DNA of 33,091 nucleotides from Chitinophagaceae bacterium UBA4857 (GCA_002399735.1 DHEF01000051.1:1-33091), one strand, 5' to 3'; counted from the stretch's first letter, positions 8,263 through 16,050 are shown. Made by a program: numbers and translations. The notes: a model not told the origin generated them from the sequence alone.

Positions 8263-9030
8263 ATGATGGCAAAAAGTAAAATCGCATTAGTAACCGGCGG
8301 TAGCCGTGGAATCGGCCGGGAAACTGTATTGAGCCTTGCTAAAAAAGGTATGGATGTTGTTGTAACATTTTATTCTAAAAAAGATGAAGCCGAAGCGGTT
8401 GTTACTGAAGTGGAAACTTTAGGGAAAAAGGCATTTGCATTACTATTGAATGTGGCTGATGTAGTTTCACTGGATCAGTTTATCGTTGATTTAAAAAGCG
8501 GGTTGACTCAAACTTTTGGTGTAGAAAAAATTGATTATTTGGTGAACAATGCAGGCATTGGTCTGCCGATCCCATCTATTGAAGCAACCACGGAAGAGCA
8601 GTTTGATACCTTGATGAATATTCACTTGAAAGGGACATTTTTCCTGACACAAAAATTAATTCCAATACTAAATGACAACGGAGGCATTGTAAATATTACC
8701 ACCGGTTTGACACGCTTTACGCTACCGGGAAGTGGAGCTTATGCGATGATGAAGGCTGCGGCAGAATCTTTCACCAAATACCTGGCAAAAGAATTAGGGT
8801 CAAAAGGTATCCGTGCAAATGCTGTGGCTCCGGGAGCTGTGGCAACCGATTTCAGCGGCGGACGTTTGCGTGATACACCACAGGCGCAGGAATGGGCTGC
8901 CGGCATTGCAGCATTAGGAAGGGTTGCTGCACCGGATGATATAAGCGGTGTGGTATCATTTTTATGTTCGGACGATGCCAAATGGGTTACAGGACAGCGC
9001 ATTGAAGTTTCCGGCGGAGCATTTTTGTAA
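8263..9030 (+). CDS. SDR family NAD(P)-dependent oxidoreductase
   Basis: 255 residues, a classical cytoplasmic SDR. It has the cofactor motif TGGSRGIG (11-18), NNAG (95-98), the catalytic pair Y160-xxx-K164, and a C-terminal GQRIEVSGGAFL like FabG-type enzymes. The residue 13 before the Tyr, normally the catalytic Ser, is Thr147 (NITTGLT), an uncommon but tolerated substitution in principle. Substrate is unknown. It is divergent from the HxlR gene and probably induced by the electrophile or carbonyl sensed by that regulator. Start may be M1 or M2 (MMAKSK). Confidence 0.9.
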   Translation: MMAKSKIALVTGGSRGIGRETVLSLAKKGMDVVVTFYSKKDEAEAVVTEVETLGKKAFALLLNVADVVSLDQFIVDLKSGLTQTFGVEKIDYLVNNAGIGLPIPSIEATTEEQFDTLMNIHLKGTFFLTQKLIPILNDNGGIVNITTGLTRFTLPGSGAYAMMKAAAESFTKYLAKELGSKGIRANAVAPGAVATDFSGGRLRDTPQAQEWAAGIAALGRVAAPDDISGVVSFLCSDDAKWVTGQRIEVSGGAFL

Positions 9031-9123
9031 AATATTTTGCCCCGGGAGATAGAGCGAACTATTTCGGCAAAAAACACTAAATGATATTCTTAACGAATGT
9101 TGAGAAATAAAAATAAATAGGGA

Positions 9124-9290
9124 ATGAAAATAATTATAACCTGAACCACAGGAATGGTAGGCGAAGGTTGGAATACCTTTCAGATACACCGATAACGGAT
9201 GTGTTGAGACCTTGTGGTAAATCGTATCCCAAGCATAAAGAATACCTGAAAGATTACCTGGAAACGGTTGATATTAAGGATGACTTTTCT
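9124..9290 (+). pseudogene. NAD-dependent epimerase/dehydratase remnant (N-terminal)
   Basis: Reads MKIIIT, a TGA stop where Gly is expected, then TTGMVGEG, the nucleotide-binding loop of atypical SDR/epimerase-like proteins. After a frameshift near 9167 another frame continues with SDTPITDVL, GKSYPKHKEYLKDYL and DIKDDFS, as expected for the next strand and helix of that family. The sequence then changes abruptly into a KilA-N domain. The exact junction (about 9285-9300) is approximate. Confidence 0.65.
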
Positions 9291-9637
9291 CTATCGGTAT
9301 ACCAACAAGGGGATGAAAGAGGATTCAATGTTTTTGTAATGACGCCAAAACGTTGGATAGAAGGCACAAACGCTATTGGCGTTGTGTCAAAGTCAGGGAG
9401 ATACGGAGGGACTTGTGCACACATAGACATTTTTTAGAATTTGCATTGTGGATTTCTATAGAATTTAAATTTTACGTCATCAAAGATTTTCAACGACCGA
9501 AAGACGATGAGAATAACCGATTAAAATTAAAATGGAACTTACAGCGGACAATTCCTAAAATCAATTACCCAATTCATACAGATGCCATAAAAGGAAATTT
9601 ATGGGAATGCGATTTCCGCGATACCGCAAATGCTTAA
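9291..9637 (+). pseudogene. KilA-N domain protein remnant (phage-type)
   Basis: Two frames together give a KilA-N domain: FNVFVMTPKRWIEGTNAIGV then SKSGRYGGTCAHIDI in the first frame, broken at about 9430-9437, and LEFALWISIEFKFYVIKDFQ plus WNLQRTIPKINYPIHTDAIK in the next. KilA-N is a DNA-binding domain of phages and large DNA viruses, also found in bacterial genomes. The gene lacks its start, which is fused to an epimerase fragment, and is cut short after the HTDAIK motif. It is the only phage-like sequence in the window. Confidence 0.8.
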
Positions 9638-9827
9638 GCATTCGAGGAAGGCTAAATAATACTTGCCCCATAAAAAAACACCATTTAACTACATCATTCA
9701 CTGATTTGGCTACATCAGAGAATTTACTTCTGGCCAATTTTACATTATCATTTTTAACATTAAAAATTGTATGGTAAATATTTAGTGGCAGATATTGATA
9801 AAAGTTGATTAGCATTACTCCAGTTGA

Positions 9828-9947
9828 ATGGCTGCCGGATACGTAGGGCAGCCGCCTAAGCGGCTGGTGCCTTAGCACCGAGCGTAAGCGAGCCCGAAGA
9901 AGCCGGAACTGAAGCTGAAAAGTGATGCTTAGATGATAGCCCCTAAT
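9828..9947. repeat. Structured intergenic repeat, copy 2 (MITE/REP-like)
   Basis: About 120 bp sharing the skeleton of 13-129: GGCTGCCGGATACG at the left, CACCGAGCG-TAAGCGAGCCC centrally, ACTGAAGCTGA, and GATAGCCCC at the right. It carries two adjacent perfect hairpins: AGCCGC-CTAA-GCGGCT (9850-9865) and GGTGC-CTTA-GCACC (9866-9879). The rest of the 9638-9988 gap has no recognisable gene. Confidence 0.6.
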
Positions 9948-9988
9948 GTATTTTCTTACCATTACATTTTTACATTAACAAAAAAATA

Positions 9989-10828
9989 ATGGAAGCAAAA
10001 AAAGTATGGTTTGTAACAGGAGCGTCAAAAGGTTTAGGGCTTGTTTTAGTAAAAAAATTATTAAAGAGTGGCTATTATGTTGTAGCTACAACACGGGATG
10101 TACAATCGTTGGTTGATAACGTGGGCCCGATTTCTGAAATGTTTTTACCTCTGCATGTAAACCTGACGGATGACAATGATGTGAAGATTGCCACTGAAAA
10201 AAGCGTAGCACATTTTGGGCAAATTGATGTAGTTGTAAATAATGCAGGTTATGGGCAGTTGGGGACATTGGAGGAACTGACAAATGAAGAAGCCAAAGCA
10301 AATTTTGATGTAAATGTTTTTGGCACTTTGAATGTTATCAGACATGTGATGCCCTATTTAAGACATCAAAAATCAGGGAATATTTTCAATGTTTCATCGG
10401 TTGGTGGGTTGTTTGGAAGCTTTGCAGGCTGGGGTGTTTATTGTTCTACAAAATTTGCTGTTGCAGGCTTTACAGAAGCACTGGCTGAAGAGGTAAAAGA
10501 GTTCGGTATAAAAGCAACAGTTGTGTATCCCGGTTATTTTAGAACCAATTTTCTTGACAACGGCTCGTTGGGTTTACCCGCGTCTCCAATTGCAGCATAC
10601 GAAGCCGCAAGGCAATCAGAACACCTGCATCTTAACAGCATCAATGGCAATCAACCTAACGACCCTGAAAAAGCAGCCGAGGTGTTAATAGCCATGAGTA
10701 AGGAAGAAAATCCGCCCGTACACTTGCTCCTCGGTAAAGATGCTTATGACTTGTGGCAAATTAAAATTGATATTATAACAAAAGATGTAACGCAATGGAA
10801 AAAGTACGGCGTATATACCGCATTTTAA
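9989..10828 (+). CDS. SDR family oxidoreductase
   Basis: 279 residues, a classical SDR with TGASKGLG (10-17), NNAGYG (84-89), NVSSVGG (134-140) and Y151-xxx-K155 (YCSTKFAVAG). The C-terminal extension after the Rossmann fold (about 185-279) is typical of the SDR subgroup often next to AraC or TetR regulators. Substrate unknown. The next gene, an Atu4866-type lipoprotein, overlaps its end by 34 bp, and an AraC regulator follows, so the three form a probable operon. A TACATTTT close to the -7 consensus lies at 9963-9970. Confidence 0.9.
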   Translation: MEAKKVWFVTGASKGLGLVLVKKLLKSGYYVVATTRDVQSLVDNVGPISEMFLPLHVNLTDDNDVKIATEKSVAHFGQIDVVVNNAGYGQLGTLEELTNEEAKANFDVNVFGTLNVIRHVMPYLRHQKSGNIFNVSSVGGLFGSFAGWGVYCSTKFAVAGFTEALAEEVKEFGIKATVVYPGYFRTNFLDNGSLGLPASPIAAYEAARQSEHLHLNSINGNQPNDPEKAAEVLIAMSKEENPPVHLLLGKDAYDLWQIKIDIITKDVTQWKKYGVYTAF

Positions 10829-11142
10829 TGCCGACTGTGTTTTTGATGGTAGCTTGTACAAGCAATAAAAACGTAATAATGCAGGAAAGTAAAACAATAG
10901 AAGAGACGAAAAATTATATTGGAATGTGGGTAACAGAAGACGGTTATATTAGACACGAATTATTACCCGACAACCGATATGATGAAGCGAGAGGAGATCG
11001 TAAAAGTGCCTATCAGGGCAGTTATAAGGTAACAGGTAACCACATTGATTACAAAGATGATACAGGCTTTACAGCAGATGGTGAATTCAGAGATGGTATT
11101 TTGTATCACGCTGGAATGGTGCTGTACAAAGAAAAAAACTAA
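10795..11142 (+). CDS. Atu4866-domain lipoprotein
   Basis: 115 residues. The Atu4866 domain spans about 41-112 with the distinctive series IGMWVTEDGYIRHELLP, YDEARGDR, YQGSYKVTGNHIDY and DDTGFTADGEFRDG. The domain has no established function. Starting at 10795 gives a basic n-region (MEKVRRIYR), a hydrophobic stretch and a lipobox ending at Cys near residue 21 (FLMVAC). The alternative ATG at 10828 overlaps the SDR stop (TAATG) but leaves no charged n-region, so 10795 is preferred despite a 34-bp overlap with the SDR gene. Predicted membrane-anchored. Confidence 0.8.
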   Translation: MEKVRRIYRILMPTVFLMVACTSNKNVIMQESKTIEETKNYIGMWVTEDGYIRHELLPDNRYDEARGDRKSAYQGSYKVTGNHIDYKDDTGFTADGEFRDGILYHAGMVLYKEKN

Positions 11143-11152
11143 ATTAGCAAGT

Positions 11153-12067
11153 ATGGAAAAGATATTTCGCTTTAACTCAATAGCAGAATTTCACACATTC
11201 TGTGGTTTGTCAAATCCAGAACATCCGTTGATTAGCCTGATAGATTACAGCAAAGTTTCCTATCCGGTGAATGATCATGAACTGAAATGGATACAGCATT
11301 ATTATTCAATTGGGTTAAAGCGGAATATCAATGCAAGGTTTAACTACGGGCAACAGGAGTACGATTTTAATTCGGGAGCACTGACCTTTGTTGCTCCGCT
11401 TCAATTTTTGAAATTAGAAATCAATTCGAATGTCGTTGTTGAACCATCAGGCTGGCTTTTATTGGTGCATCCCGATTTTATTTGGAACACATCGTTAGCG
11501 AAGAAGATAAACGCGTATGAGTTTTTTCAATACGCAGTTAATGAAGCTCTTTTCTTATCGGATAAAGAAGAAAAGTTGATTGTGGATATTCTTCAGAACA
11601 TTAAAAAGGAATATCAGTCAAACATTGATAAGTTTAGCCAGGAACTCATTATCGCCCAGATTGAAATGTTATTGATTTATTCCGAACGATTTTATGAGCG
11701 ACAGTTCATCACCCGAAAGAAATCAAATCACGAGTTATTGAAACGTTTTGAAAAAATATTGCTGGACTACTTCAATGCTGAAAAACCGTTGCAAAATGGT
11801 ATTCCTACAGTCAAAGCTATTGCTGCGGAAATGAATATTTCGCCCAATTATCTGGGAACACTTTTACGCTTGCACACCAAACAGAGCACTCAACAGCATA
11901 TTCAGAACAAACTGATTGATTATGCGAAACAGCAATTGAGTACAACCAATTTGTCGGTTAGCGAGATTGCGTATGAACTGGGGTTTGAACACTCCCAGAG
12001 CTTCAGTAAATTATTCAAACAAAAGACCAGTCAAAGCCCAATGGCGTTTAGGCAGTCATTCAATTGA
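11153..12067 (+). CDS. AraC family transcriptional regulator
   Basis: 304 residues from the ATG at 11153. An open frame extends upstream but lies over the lipoprotein gene. The N-terminal cupin-like sensor (about 1-190) is followed by an AraC HTH domain (about 205-304) with IAAEMNISPNYLGTLLR and EIAYELGFEHSQSFSKLFKQ helices. It starts 10 bp after the Atu4866 lipoprotein, the third gene of the SDR operon, and probably controls that operon. The effector is unknown. Confidence 0.9.
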   Translation: MEKIFRFNSIAEFHTFCGLSNPEHPLISLIDYSKVSYPVNDHELKWIQHYYSIGLKRNINARFNYGQQEYDFNSGALTFVAPLQFLKLEINSNVVVEPSGWLLLVHPDFIWNTSLAKKINAYEFFQYAVNEALFLSDKEEKLIVDILQNIKKEYQSNIDKFSQELIIAQIEMLLIYSERFYERQFITRKKSNHELLKRFEKILLDYFNAEKPLQNGIPTVKAIAAEMNISPNYLGTLLRLHTKQSTQQHIQNKLIDYAKQQLSTTNLSVSEIAYELGFEHSQSFSKLFKQKTSQSPMAFRQSFN

Positions 12068-12101
12068 AGTATAAAAAGTCTTGCGACAAATACCCATTTG
12101 C

Positions 12102-12674
12102 CTAGTAGCTCATTGTATGCGGTTTTTTTCGTTCAATAGTTATTAGTAACCCAATCAATTCTTTCGCCTGATTTTTTGCTTTTGAAATAATAGCTTCCTT
12201 TGTATATCCTGCATTAACTGAAGTGCCGTGAAAATAAAAGGGTTCAACGTAGTTCATTTGCGTGTAATATGCGGTTTGTTCCAGGTTTTTACAAAATTCA
12301 TATATTTTGAAGTGGTGTTGGCCGAGGGTGTGATATTCAGTTTCTGAGGCACCTACGGTAAAGCTCGGAATAAAATTTTTGCCTTTCAATTTGTCTCCCG
12401 TTTTTCCGTAAGCAAACCCGTACTCTAAAACAGTGTCGAACCAGTGTTTCAGAATTGCCGGCATATTGTACCAGTAAACCGGATATTGAAAAACGATGGT
12501 CTGATGCCGCAAGAGGGCTTCCTGTTCTGCTTTTACGTCAATTTTATAATCGGGATATAAATTGTGAATGTTCCTGATTTCTATGCCGGGACAAGCCTTT
12601 TCCAATTCTTCAATAATTGCGCTGTTTGACAAAGATTTTTCAAAATCGGGATGCCCTAAAATGATTAATGCCAT
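12102..12674 (-). CDS. NAD(P)H-dependent oxidoreductase (flavodoxin-like quinone reductase family)
   Basis: 190 residues of the flavodoxin-like fold family of NAD(P)H:quinone reductases and Kef-associated reductases. It shows the short N-terminal strand ALIILGHPD followed by S-x-SN, then the conserved QYPVYWYNMPAILKHWFDTV block (about 63-82) and GFAYG. FMN or FAD dependence is family knowledge. The likely role is two-electron reduction of quinones or related electrophiles. It is divergent from an HxlR regulator with an N-terminal Cys, an arrangement like the quinone-responsive YodB system of Bacillus. That parallel is inference. Confidence 0.88.
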   Translation of the reverse strand: MALIILGHPDFEKSLSNSAIIEELEKACPGIEIRNIHNLYPDYKIDVKAEQEALLRHQTIVFQYPVYWYNMPAILKHWFDTVLEYGFAYGKTGDKLKGKNFIPSFTVGASETEYHTLGQHHFKIYEFCKNLEQTAYYTQMNYVEPFYFHGTSVNAGYTKEAIISKAKNQAKELIGLLITIERKKPHTMSY

Positions 12675-12697
12675 AAGTGTTTTGTTTTAAAAAGTAA

Positions 12698-12744
12698 ACT
12701 ATCAAAATTATAGTCGCAAAACTATTTTTAGTTGAATACATTTG
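12698..12744. promoter_or_regulatory. Divergent promoters with candidate HxlR/YodB-type operator
   Basis: The plus-strand TACATTTG (12737-12744) is the -7 element of the HxlR gene. The minus-strand TAATTTTG (12703-12710) is that of the reductase gene. Between them lies the palindrome AACTATTTTTAGTT (12720-12733, arms AACTA/TAGTT), which resembles the reported Bacillus YodB box (TACTATTTGTAGTA). A second dyad, ACTAT-N7-ATAGT (12698-12714), covers the reductase -7. A third, CTATC-N6-GATAG (12751-12766), lies in the HxlR leader. The resemblance is seen; binding is inferred. Confidence 0.6.
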
Positions 12745-12786
12745 CAATAACTATCCATTTAGATAGGCTATTAACCCTCTTGATTT

Positions 12787-13164
12787 ATGAAAATGGAATG
12801 TTTAGGAAGTCATGTTAAGTTAGGGCAGAAGATGTACCCCTGTTCCGTAAGTCTTGTCATGGATTTGGTTGGCGGAAAGTGGAAAACTGTCATTCTTTAT
12901 CATTTAAAGGATGGGGAAAAACGATTCAGTGAAATTCGTAAAGAATTATTTTCTGTTACAGAAATGACTTTAAGCCTTCAATTGAAACAACTTGAAAAAG
13001 ATGGATTGGTTTCTAGAAAGGTTTATGGCAAGAAGCCCCCGATAAAAGTTGTTTATAATCTAACCGGTTTTGGAAAATCTTTTATACCTGTTTTAGATGC
13101 TATTACAAATTGGGGAAATCAAATTGTAGAAGAAAAAGGTGAGTTTGTTGACGCGGTTGTATAA
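12787..13164 (+). CDS. HxlR family regulator, probable redox/quinone sensor
   Basis: 125 residues. The winged-helix HxlR domain has VMDLVGGKWKTVILYHL, FSEIRKELFSVTEMTLSLQL, a wing with YGKKPPIKVVYNLT and a C-terminal VLDAITNWG. Cys19 in MYPCSVSLV sits just before the first helix, the place of the sensory Cys in redox-responsive members (HypR, YodB, QorR); Cys5 is a second candidate. It is divergent from the quinone-reductase-like gene with operator-like dyads between. Likely a thiol-switch repressor of the reductase. Confidence 0.9.
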   Translation: MKMECLGSHVKLGQKMYPCSVSLVMDLVGGKWKTVILYHLKDGEKRFSEIRKELFSVTEMTLSLQLKQLEKDGLVSRKVYGKKPPIKVVYNLTGFGKSFIPVLDAITNWGNQIVEEKGEFVDAVV

Positions 13165-13204
13165 GATGTCATACTCTGTAGAGAAACCCTGGTTACCTGT
13201 AAGC

Positions 13205-14443
13205 TTATTCAATCAACCTCTTAATTTTCTTTTTCAATGTTTGCTTTTCCGTTTTTGATTTTGTCAGCTTAAGGGCTGTTTCAAAATTTTCGATTGCTTT
13301 CGGAATTTCTGTTTCTGAATACAAATAACCTAGCAATGCGTGGTAATAATGGTTGTCTGTAAGCTTCAGTTTTTCCGCTTCAACCACAGCTTTCCGGTTT
13401 CCATAAACTTTGGCAAAGGCGAATGTCCGGTTGAGTGCTGTAACAGGTGAATATTCGATGAGAATAAGCTGGTTATACAGCTTTAAAATGTTTCGCCACT
13501 TTTTTTTATCTGTTGATGTAGTGTGCCAATACGAAATTCCTGCTTCCAAGTGGTATTTTGATATTTCGTCTGCATTTGTAGCGTTTATCAAATAATAATT
13601 TCCTCTTTGGATAAGCGATTGATCCCACAGATTTCTGTCCTGTTCTTCAAACAAAACGGCTTCGTTTCTATCGTTTGTTCTGGCCGCTAATCGTGAACTT
13701 TGAAAACACATTAAAGCCAGTAATGCATTTACCTGAGCGGTATTTGTCAATGGATTTTCCGTTAATAATACCGCCAATCTTGTAGCTTCAGAACAAAGCT
13801 CAATACGTACTTGCTTATGGTTGGTTTTAGAAAAATAACCCTCATTAAAAAGCAGGTACAAGGTTTTCAAAACCACATCTACCCTTGATTTTATGTCGAT
13901 CCCGGTTAATTTTTTAATTTGAAAATTGTCGTTCCGGAGATTCGTTCTTGCTCTCTGTAAACGTTTTTTTATCGTTTCAGGTTTGGAGAGGAATGCATTG
14001 GCAAGCTCTTCCACACTAAAGCCACATAGGATTTGTAGTGCCAAGCAAATTTGGCTTTGGTTTGAGTTGGCAGGATTGCACACCGCAAAAATCATGGCTA
14101 ACTGACTGTCGGCAATGATTTCCGGGCTATATTCAAAATGCTGTTCATCCTGCGTTTCTTCCAAATTGATCGGGTTCCTGATTTTGGTTTCAAAGGCCGA
14201 TATATTTTTAAAATAGTCCTTGGTTTTGTTTTTTGCAACGGTATAAAGCCAGGCTGTCGGGTTTTCGGGCACTCCGTGGAGTGCCCAATGCTCAGAGGCT
14301 TTAAGAAACGTGTCGCTGGCCATGTCTTCGGCAATCTCAATATGCTTTAAGCCAAAATGACGGCATAAAACAGCCGTCATTTTCGCATATTCCTGTCGGA
14401 ATAAGTGCGGTAAAAGTTCGTGATGTGATTGCTTTATATCCAA
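13205..14443 (-). CDS. ECF42-type RNA polymerase sigma factor with C-terminal TPR-like extension
   Basis: 412 residues. Sigma2 region (about 1-80; DMASDTFLKA and NPTAWLYTVAKNKTKDYF), sigma4 region (about 125-175; LCGFSVEELANAFLSKPETI then KKRLQRAR), then a long C-terminal extension (about 180-412) with the ECF42 signatures LYLLFNEGY, LLALMCFQSSRLAAR, DRNLWD and a TPR-like tail. ECF42 sigmas characteristically sit beside DGPF/YCII proteins rather than anti-sigma factors, and the extension is held to be needed for activity. It starts 2 bp after the YCII gene, so the two are translationally close. Confidence 0.92.
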   Translation of the reverse strand: MDIKQSHHELLPHLFRQEYAKMTAVLCRHFGLKHIEIAEDMASDTFLKASEHWALHGVPENPTAWLYTVAKNKTKDYFKNISAFETKIRNPINLEETQDEQHFEYSPEIIADSQLAMIFAVCNPANSNQSQICLALQILCGFSVEELANAFLSKPETIKKRLQRARTNLRNDNFQIKKLTGIDIKSRVDVVLKTLYLLFNEGYFSKTNHKQVRIELCSEATRLAVLLTENPLTNTAQVNALLALMCFQSSRLAARTNDRNEAVLFEEQDRNLWDQSLIQRGNYYLINATNADEISKYHLEAGISYWHTTSTDKKKWRNILKLYNQLILIEYSPVTALNRTFAFAKVYGNRKAVVEAEKLKLTDNHYYHALLGYLYSETEIPKAIENFETALKLTKSKTEKQTLKKKIKRLIE

Positions 14444-14445
14444 AA

Positions 14446-14787
14446 CTAATCTCGTTTTAAAACCTCACGCACTTCAATGTTTCCGCCTATTTTGAAAATC
14501 GGATTTTCTTTGGCAATTGCTACCGCTTTGTCAATCGTATCCGCTTTTATAACAATATAACCGCTGATAAATTCTTTGATTTCGGTATAAGGCCCGTCCG
14601 TTACCACATTGTCCGGTTTTACCGTTTTCGCACTTCCCGGAACGGGCAAAAGCGTGTTGCCCTTGTCCACCAGTTGATTTTGTGCTGCAATACCTGCGAG
14701 CCAATTCATTCTTTCCTGCATTTGTTCGGGAGAAGGCTTAAAGTCTGCCATATCCTTCAAGCGGAATATTAACGCAAATTCTTTCAT
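14446..14787 (-). CDS. YCII-related (DGPF domain) protein
   Basis: 113 residues, a YciI/DGPF fold with the defining block VTDGPYTEIKEFISGYIVI (about 62-81) and IEVREV near the end. Family members are small dimeric cytoplasmic proteins, some with enzymatic activity; in ECF42 loci they are the standard partners and targets of the sigma factor. It is first of a two-gene unit with the sigma gene. A candidate ECF-type promoter lies 30 bp upstream at 14817-14843. Confidence 0.9.
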   Translation of the reverse strand: MKEFALIFRLKDMADFKPSPEQMQERMNWLAGIAAQNQLVDKGNTLLPVPGSAKTVKPDNVVTDGPYTEIKEFISGYIVIKADTIDKAVAIAKENPIFKIGGNIEVREVLKRD

Positions 14788-14816
14788 TGTTTTAAAATTT
14801 TGTTGTTCAACCTAAT

Positions 14817-14843
14817 GACGATTGACTTTAAACATCGGGGACA
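14817..14843 (-). promoter_or_regulatory. Candidate ECF42-dependent promoter
   Basis: Read on the minus strand: TGTCCC, a 17-bp spacer, then CGTC, located 30 bp before the YCII start codon. ECF42 promoters described in Streptomyces have TGTCGA at -35 and CGA/TC at -10; the match here is partial (TGTC plus CGTC). Autoregulation is inferred. The remaining 14844-14970 shows nothing else. Confidence 0.4.
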
Positions 14844-14970
14844 AATTTTGTGATATTTTTTTGCATGCATTTCTGCGGTGTTTACAACTAAGACAAAATA
14901 AGTGCATTTGTTTCCAATCCCCCACTTAATGCCTCTTTGTAATTTGACTACATATTACAAGGGGGTAGGG

Positions 14971-16044
14971 TTATTGCGCCATCTGCTTTACAATATTCTG
15001 AATAAGCTCTTCCGTACGATGATATTTCAAAATGGGTGCTGCCTGCCCTGCCCAAAATGATTTTAGTTCAGGATTGGACTCCGAATTAGCAGGATAAGCT
15101 CCCAGTTTTCCAACGATTTTCCCCTGCAGCGGATAGGGGGCAAAACTGTTTTGAAATTCTTTTAATTCCTCTGTTAAACGGTTTTTGATTCCCCGTGATA
15201 ACCTTCCGGTAAAAGCTTTGGTTAAGGTGGTGTAGCGGGCTTCTTTCGAGAATAGTTTTTCACGGTGAATTTTACTTGTTCCCGATTCTTGTGTGGCTAG
15301 AAAAGCCGTTCCGATCTGTACGGCATCTGCTCCCAGGGCAAATGCCGCCTTTACGCCCCTCGCATCTGCAATACCTCCTGCTGCAATAACCGGTATTTTC
15401 ACTGCATCAGCCACCTGAGGAATCAGTGAAAAGGTACCCACCAGGCTTTCTTCCGCTTTATCTAAAAATGAAACACGATGACCGCCCGCATCAAATCCCG
15501 TAGCAACAACCATGTCTATACCGGCCTTCTCAATGGCAATAGCCTCGTCCAATGTGGTGGCTGTACCTACCGTTCTGATATTTAACTGCCGGCATTTTTC
15601 CAGGATATCCTGCGATGGAATGCCAAACACAAAACTGAATACAGTCGGTTTTATTTCAAAGATGGCCTCTATCTGGTTTTCGAAGGCCGGACTTTCCGGT
15701 AGCGGAAATGCCGGAGGGGTTACACCTGCTTCATTAAAATAAGGTTGGAATAGGCGGATAACTTTTTGAAAAGCGACTTCATCAAAGTCTGTGATATGCT
15801 CATCCTGATCATTTACCCAAAGATTGAGGTTAAAGGGCTTGCCAGTCTGTTCTCGTATTGCTTTTGAGATATCAACAATTTCATGGGCATAGAACGGCTG
15901 ACAGCCATAAGAACCTAATCCGCCCGTATTGGAAACGGCAGCTGTAAGTTCAACAGAAGAAAGCTTCCCGCCAAAAGGGCCTTGCACAATAGGTAAATCA
16001 ATGCCTGATAGTCTGGTAAATTTGGTATCTGTCCACATAATCAT
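14971..16044 (-). CDS. Nitronate monooxygenase (2-nitropropane dioxygenase family)
   Basis: 357 residues, an FMN-dependent TIM-barrel enzyme that oxidises alkyl nitronates such as propionate 3-nitronate. It has PIVQGPFGG (18-26), GGLGSYG, the block VVATGFDAGGHR with the candidate catalytic His189, PVIAAGGIADARG and ALGADAVQIGTAFL for phosphate binding. Length fits the family. It lies 6 bp after the YceI gene on the same strand, and a Crp/Fnr regulator is upstream, so a three-gene unit or a regulator plus two-gene operon is likely. Some relatives act on other nitro compounds or are enoyl reductases. Confidence 0.88.
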   Translation of the reverse strand: MIMWTDTKFTRLSGIDLPIVQGPFGGKLSSVELTAAVSNTGGLGSYGCQPFYAHEIVDISKAIREQTGKPFNLNLWVNDQDEHITDFDEVAFQKVIRLFQPYFNEAGVTPPAFPLPESPAFENQIEAIFEIKPTVFSFVFGIPSQDILEKCRQLNIRTVGTATTLDEAIAIEKAGIDMVVATGFDAGGHRVSFLDKAEESLVGTFSLIPQVADAVKIPVIAAGGIADARGVKAAFALGADAVQIGTAFLATQESGTSKIHREKLFSKEARYTTLTKAFTGRLSRGIKNRLTEELKEFQNSFAPYPLQGKIVGKLGAYPANSESNPELKSFWAGQAAPILKYHRTEELIQNIVKQMAQ

Positions 16045-16050
16045 TGTATT

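Noticed and set aside
5940..9700. A left-hand attachment site repeating the tRNA-Leu 3' end
   Set aside because: I looked for GGACTGGAATCGAACC-like sequence in this interval and did not see it.
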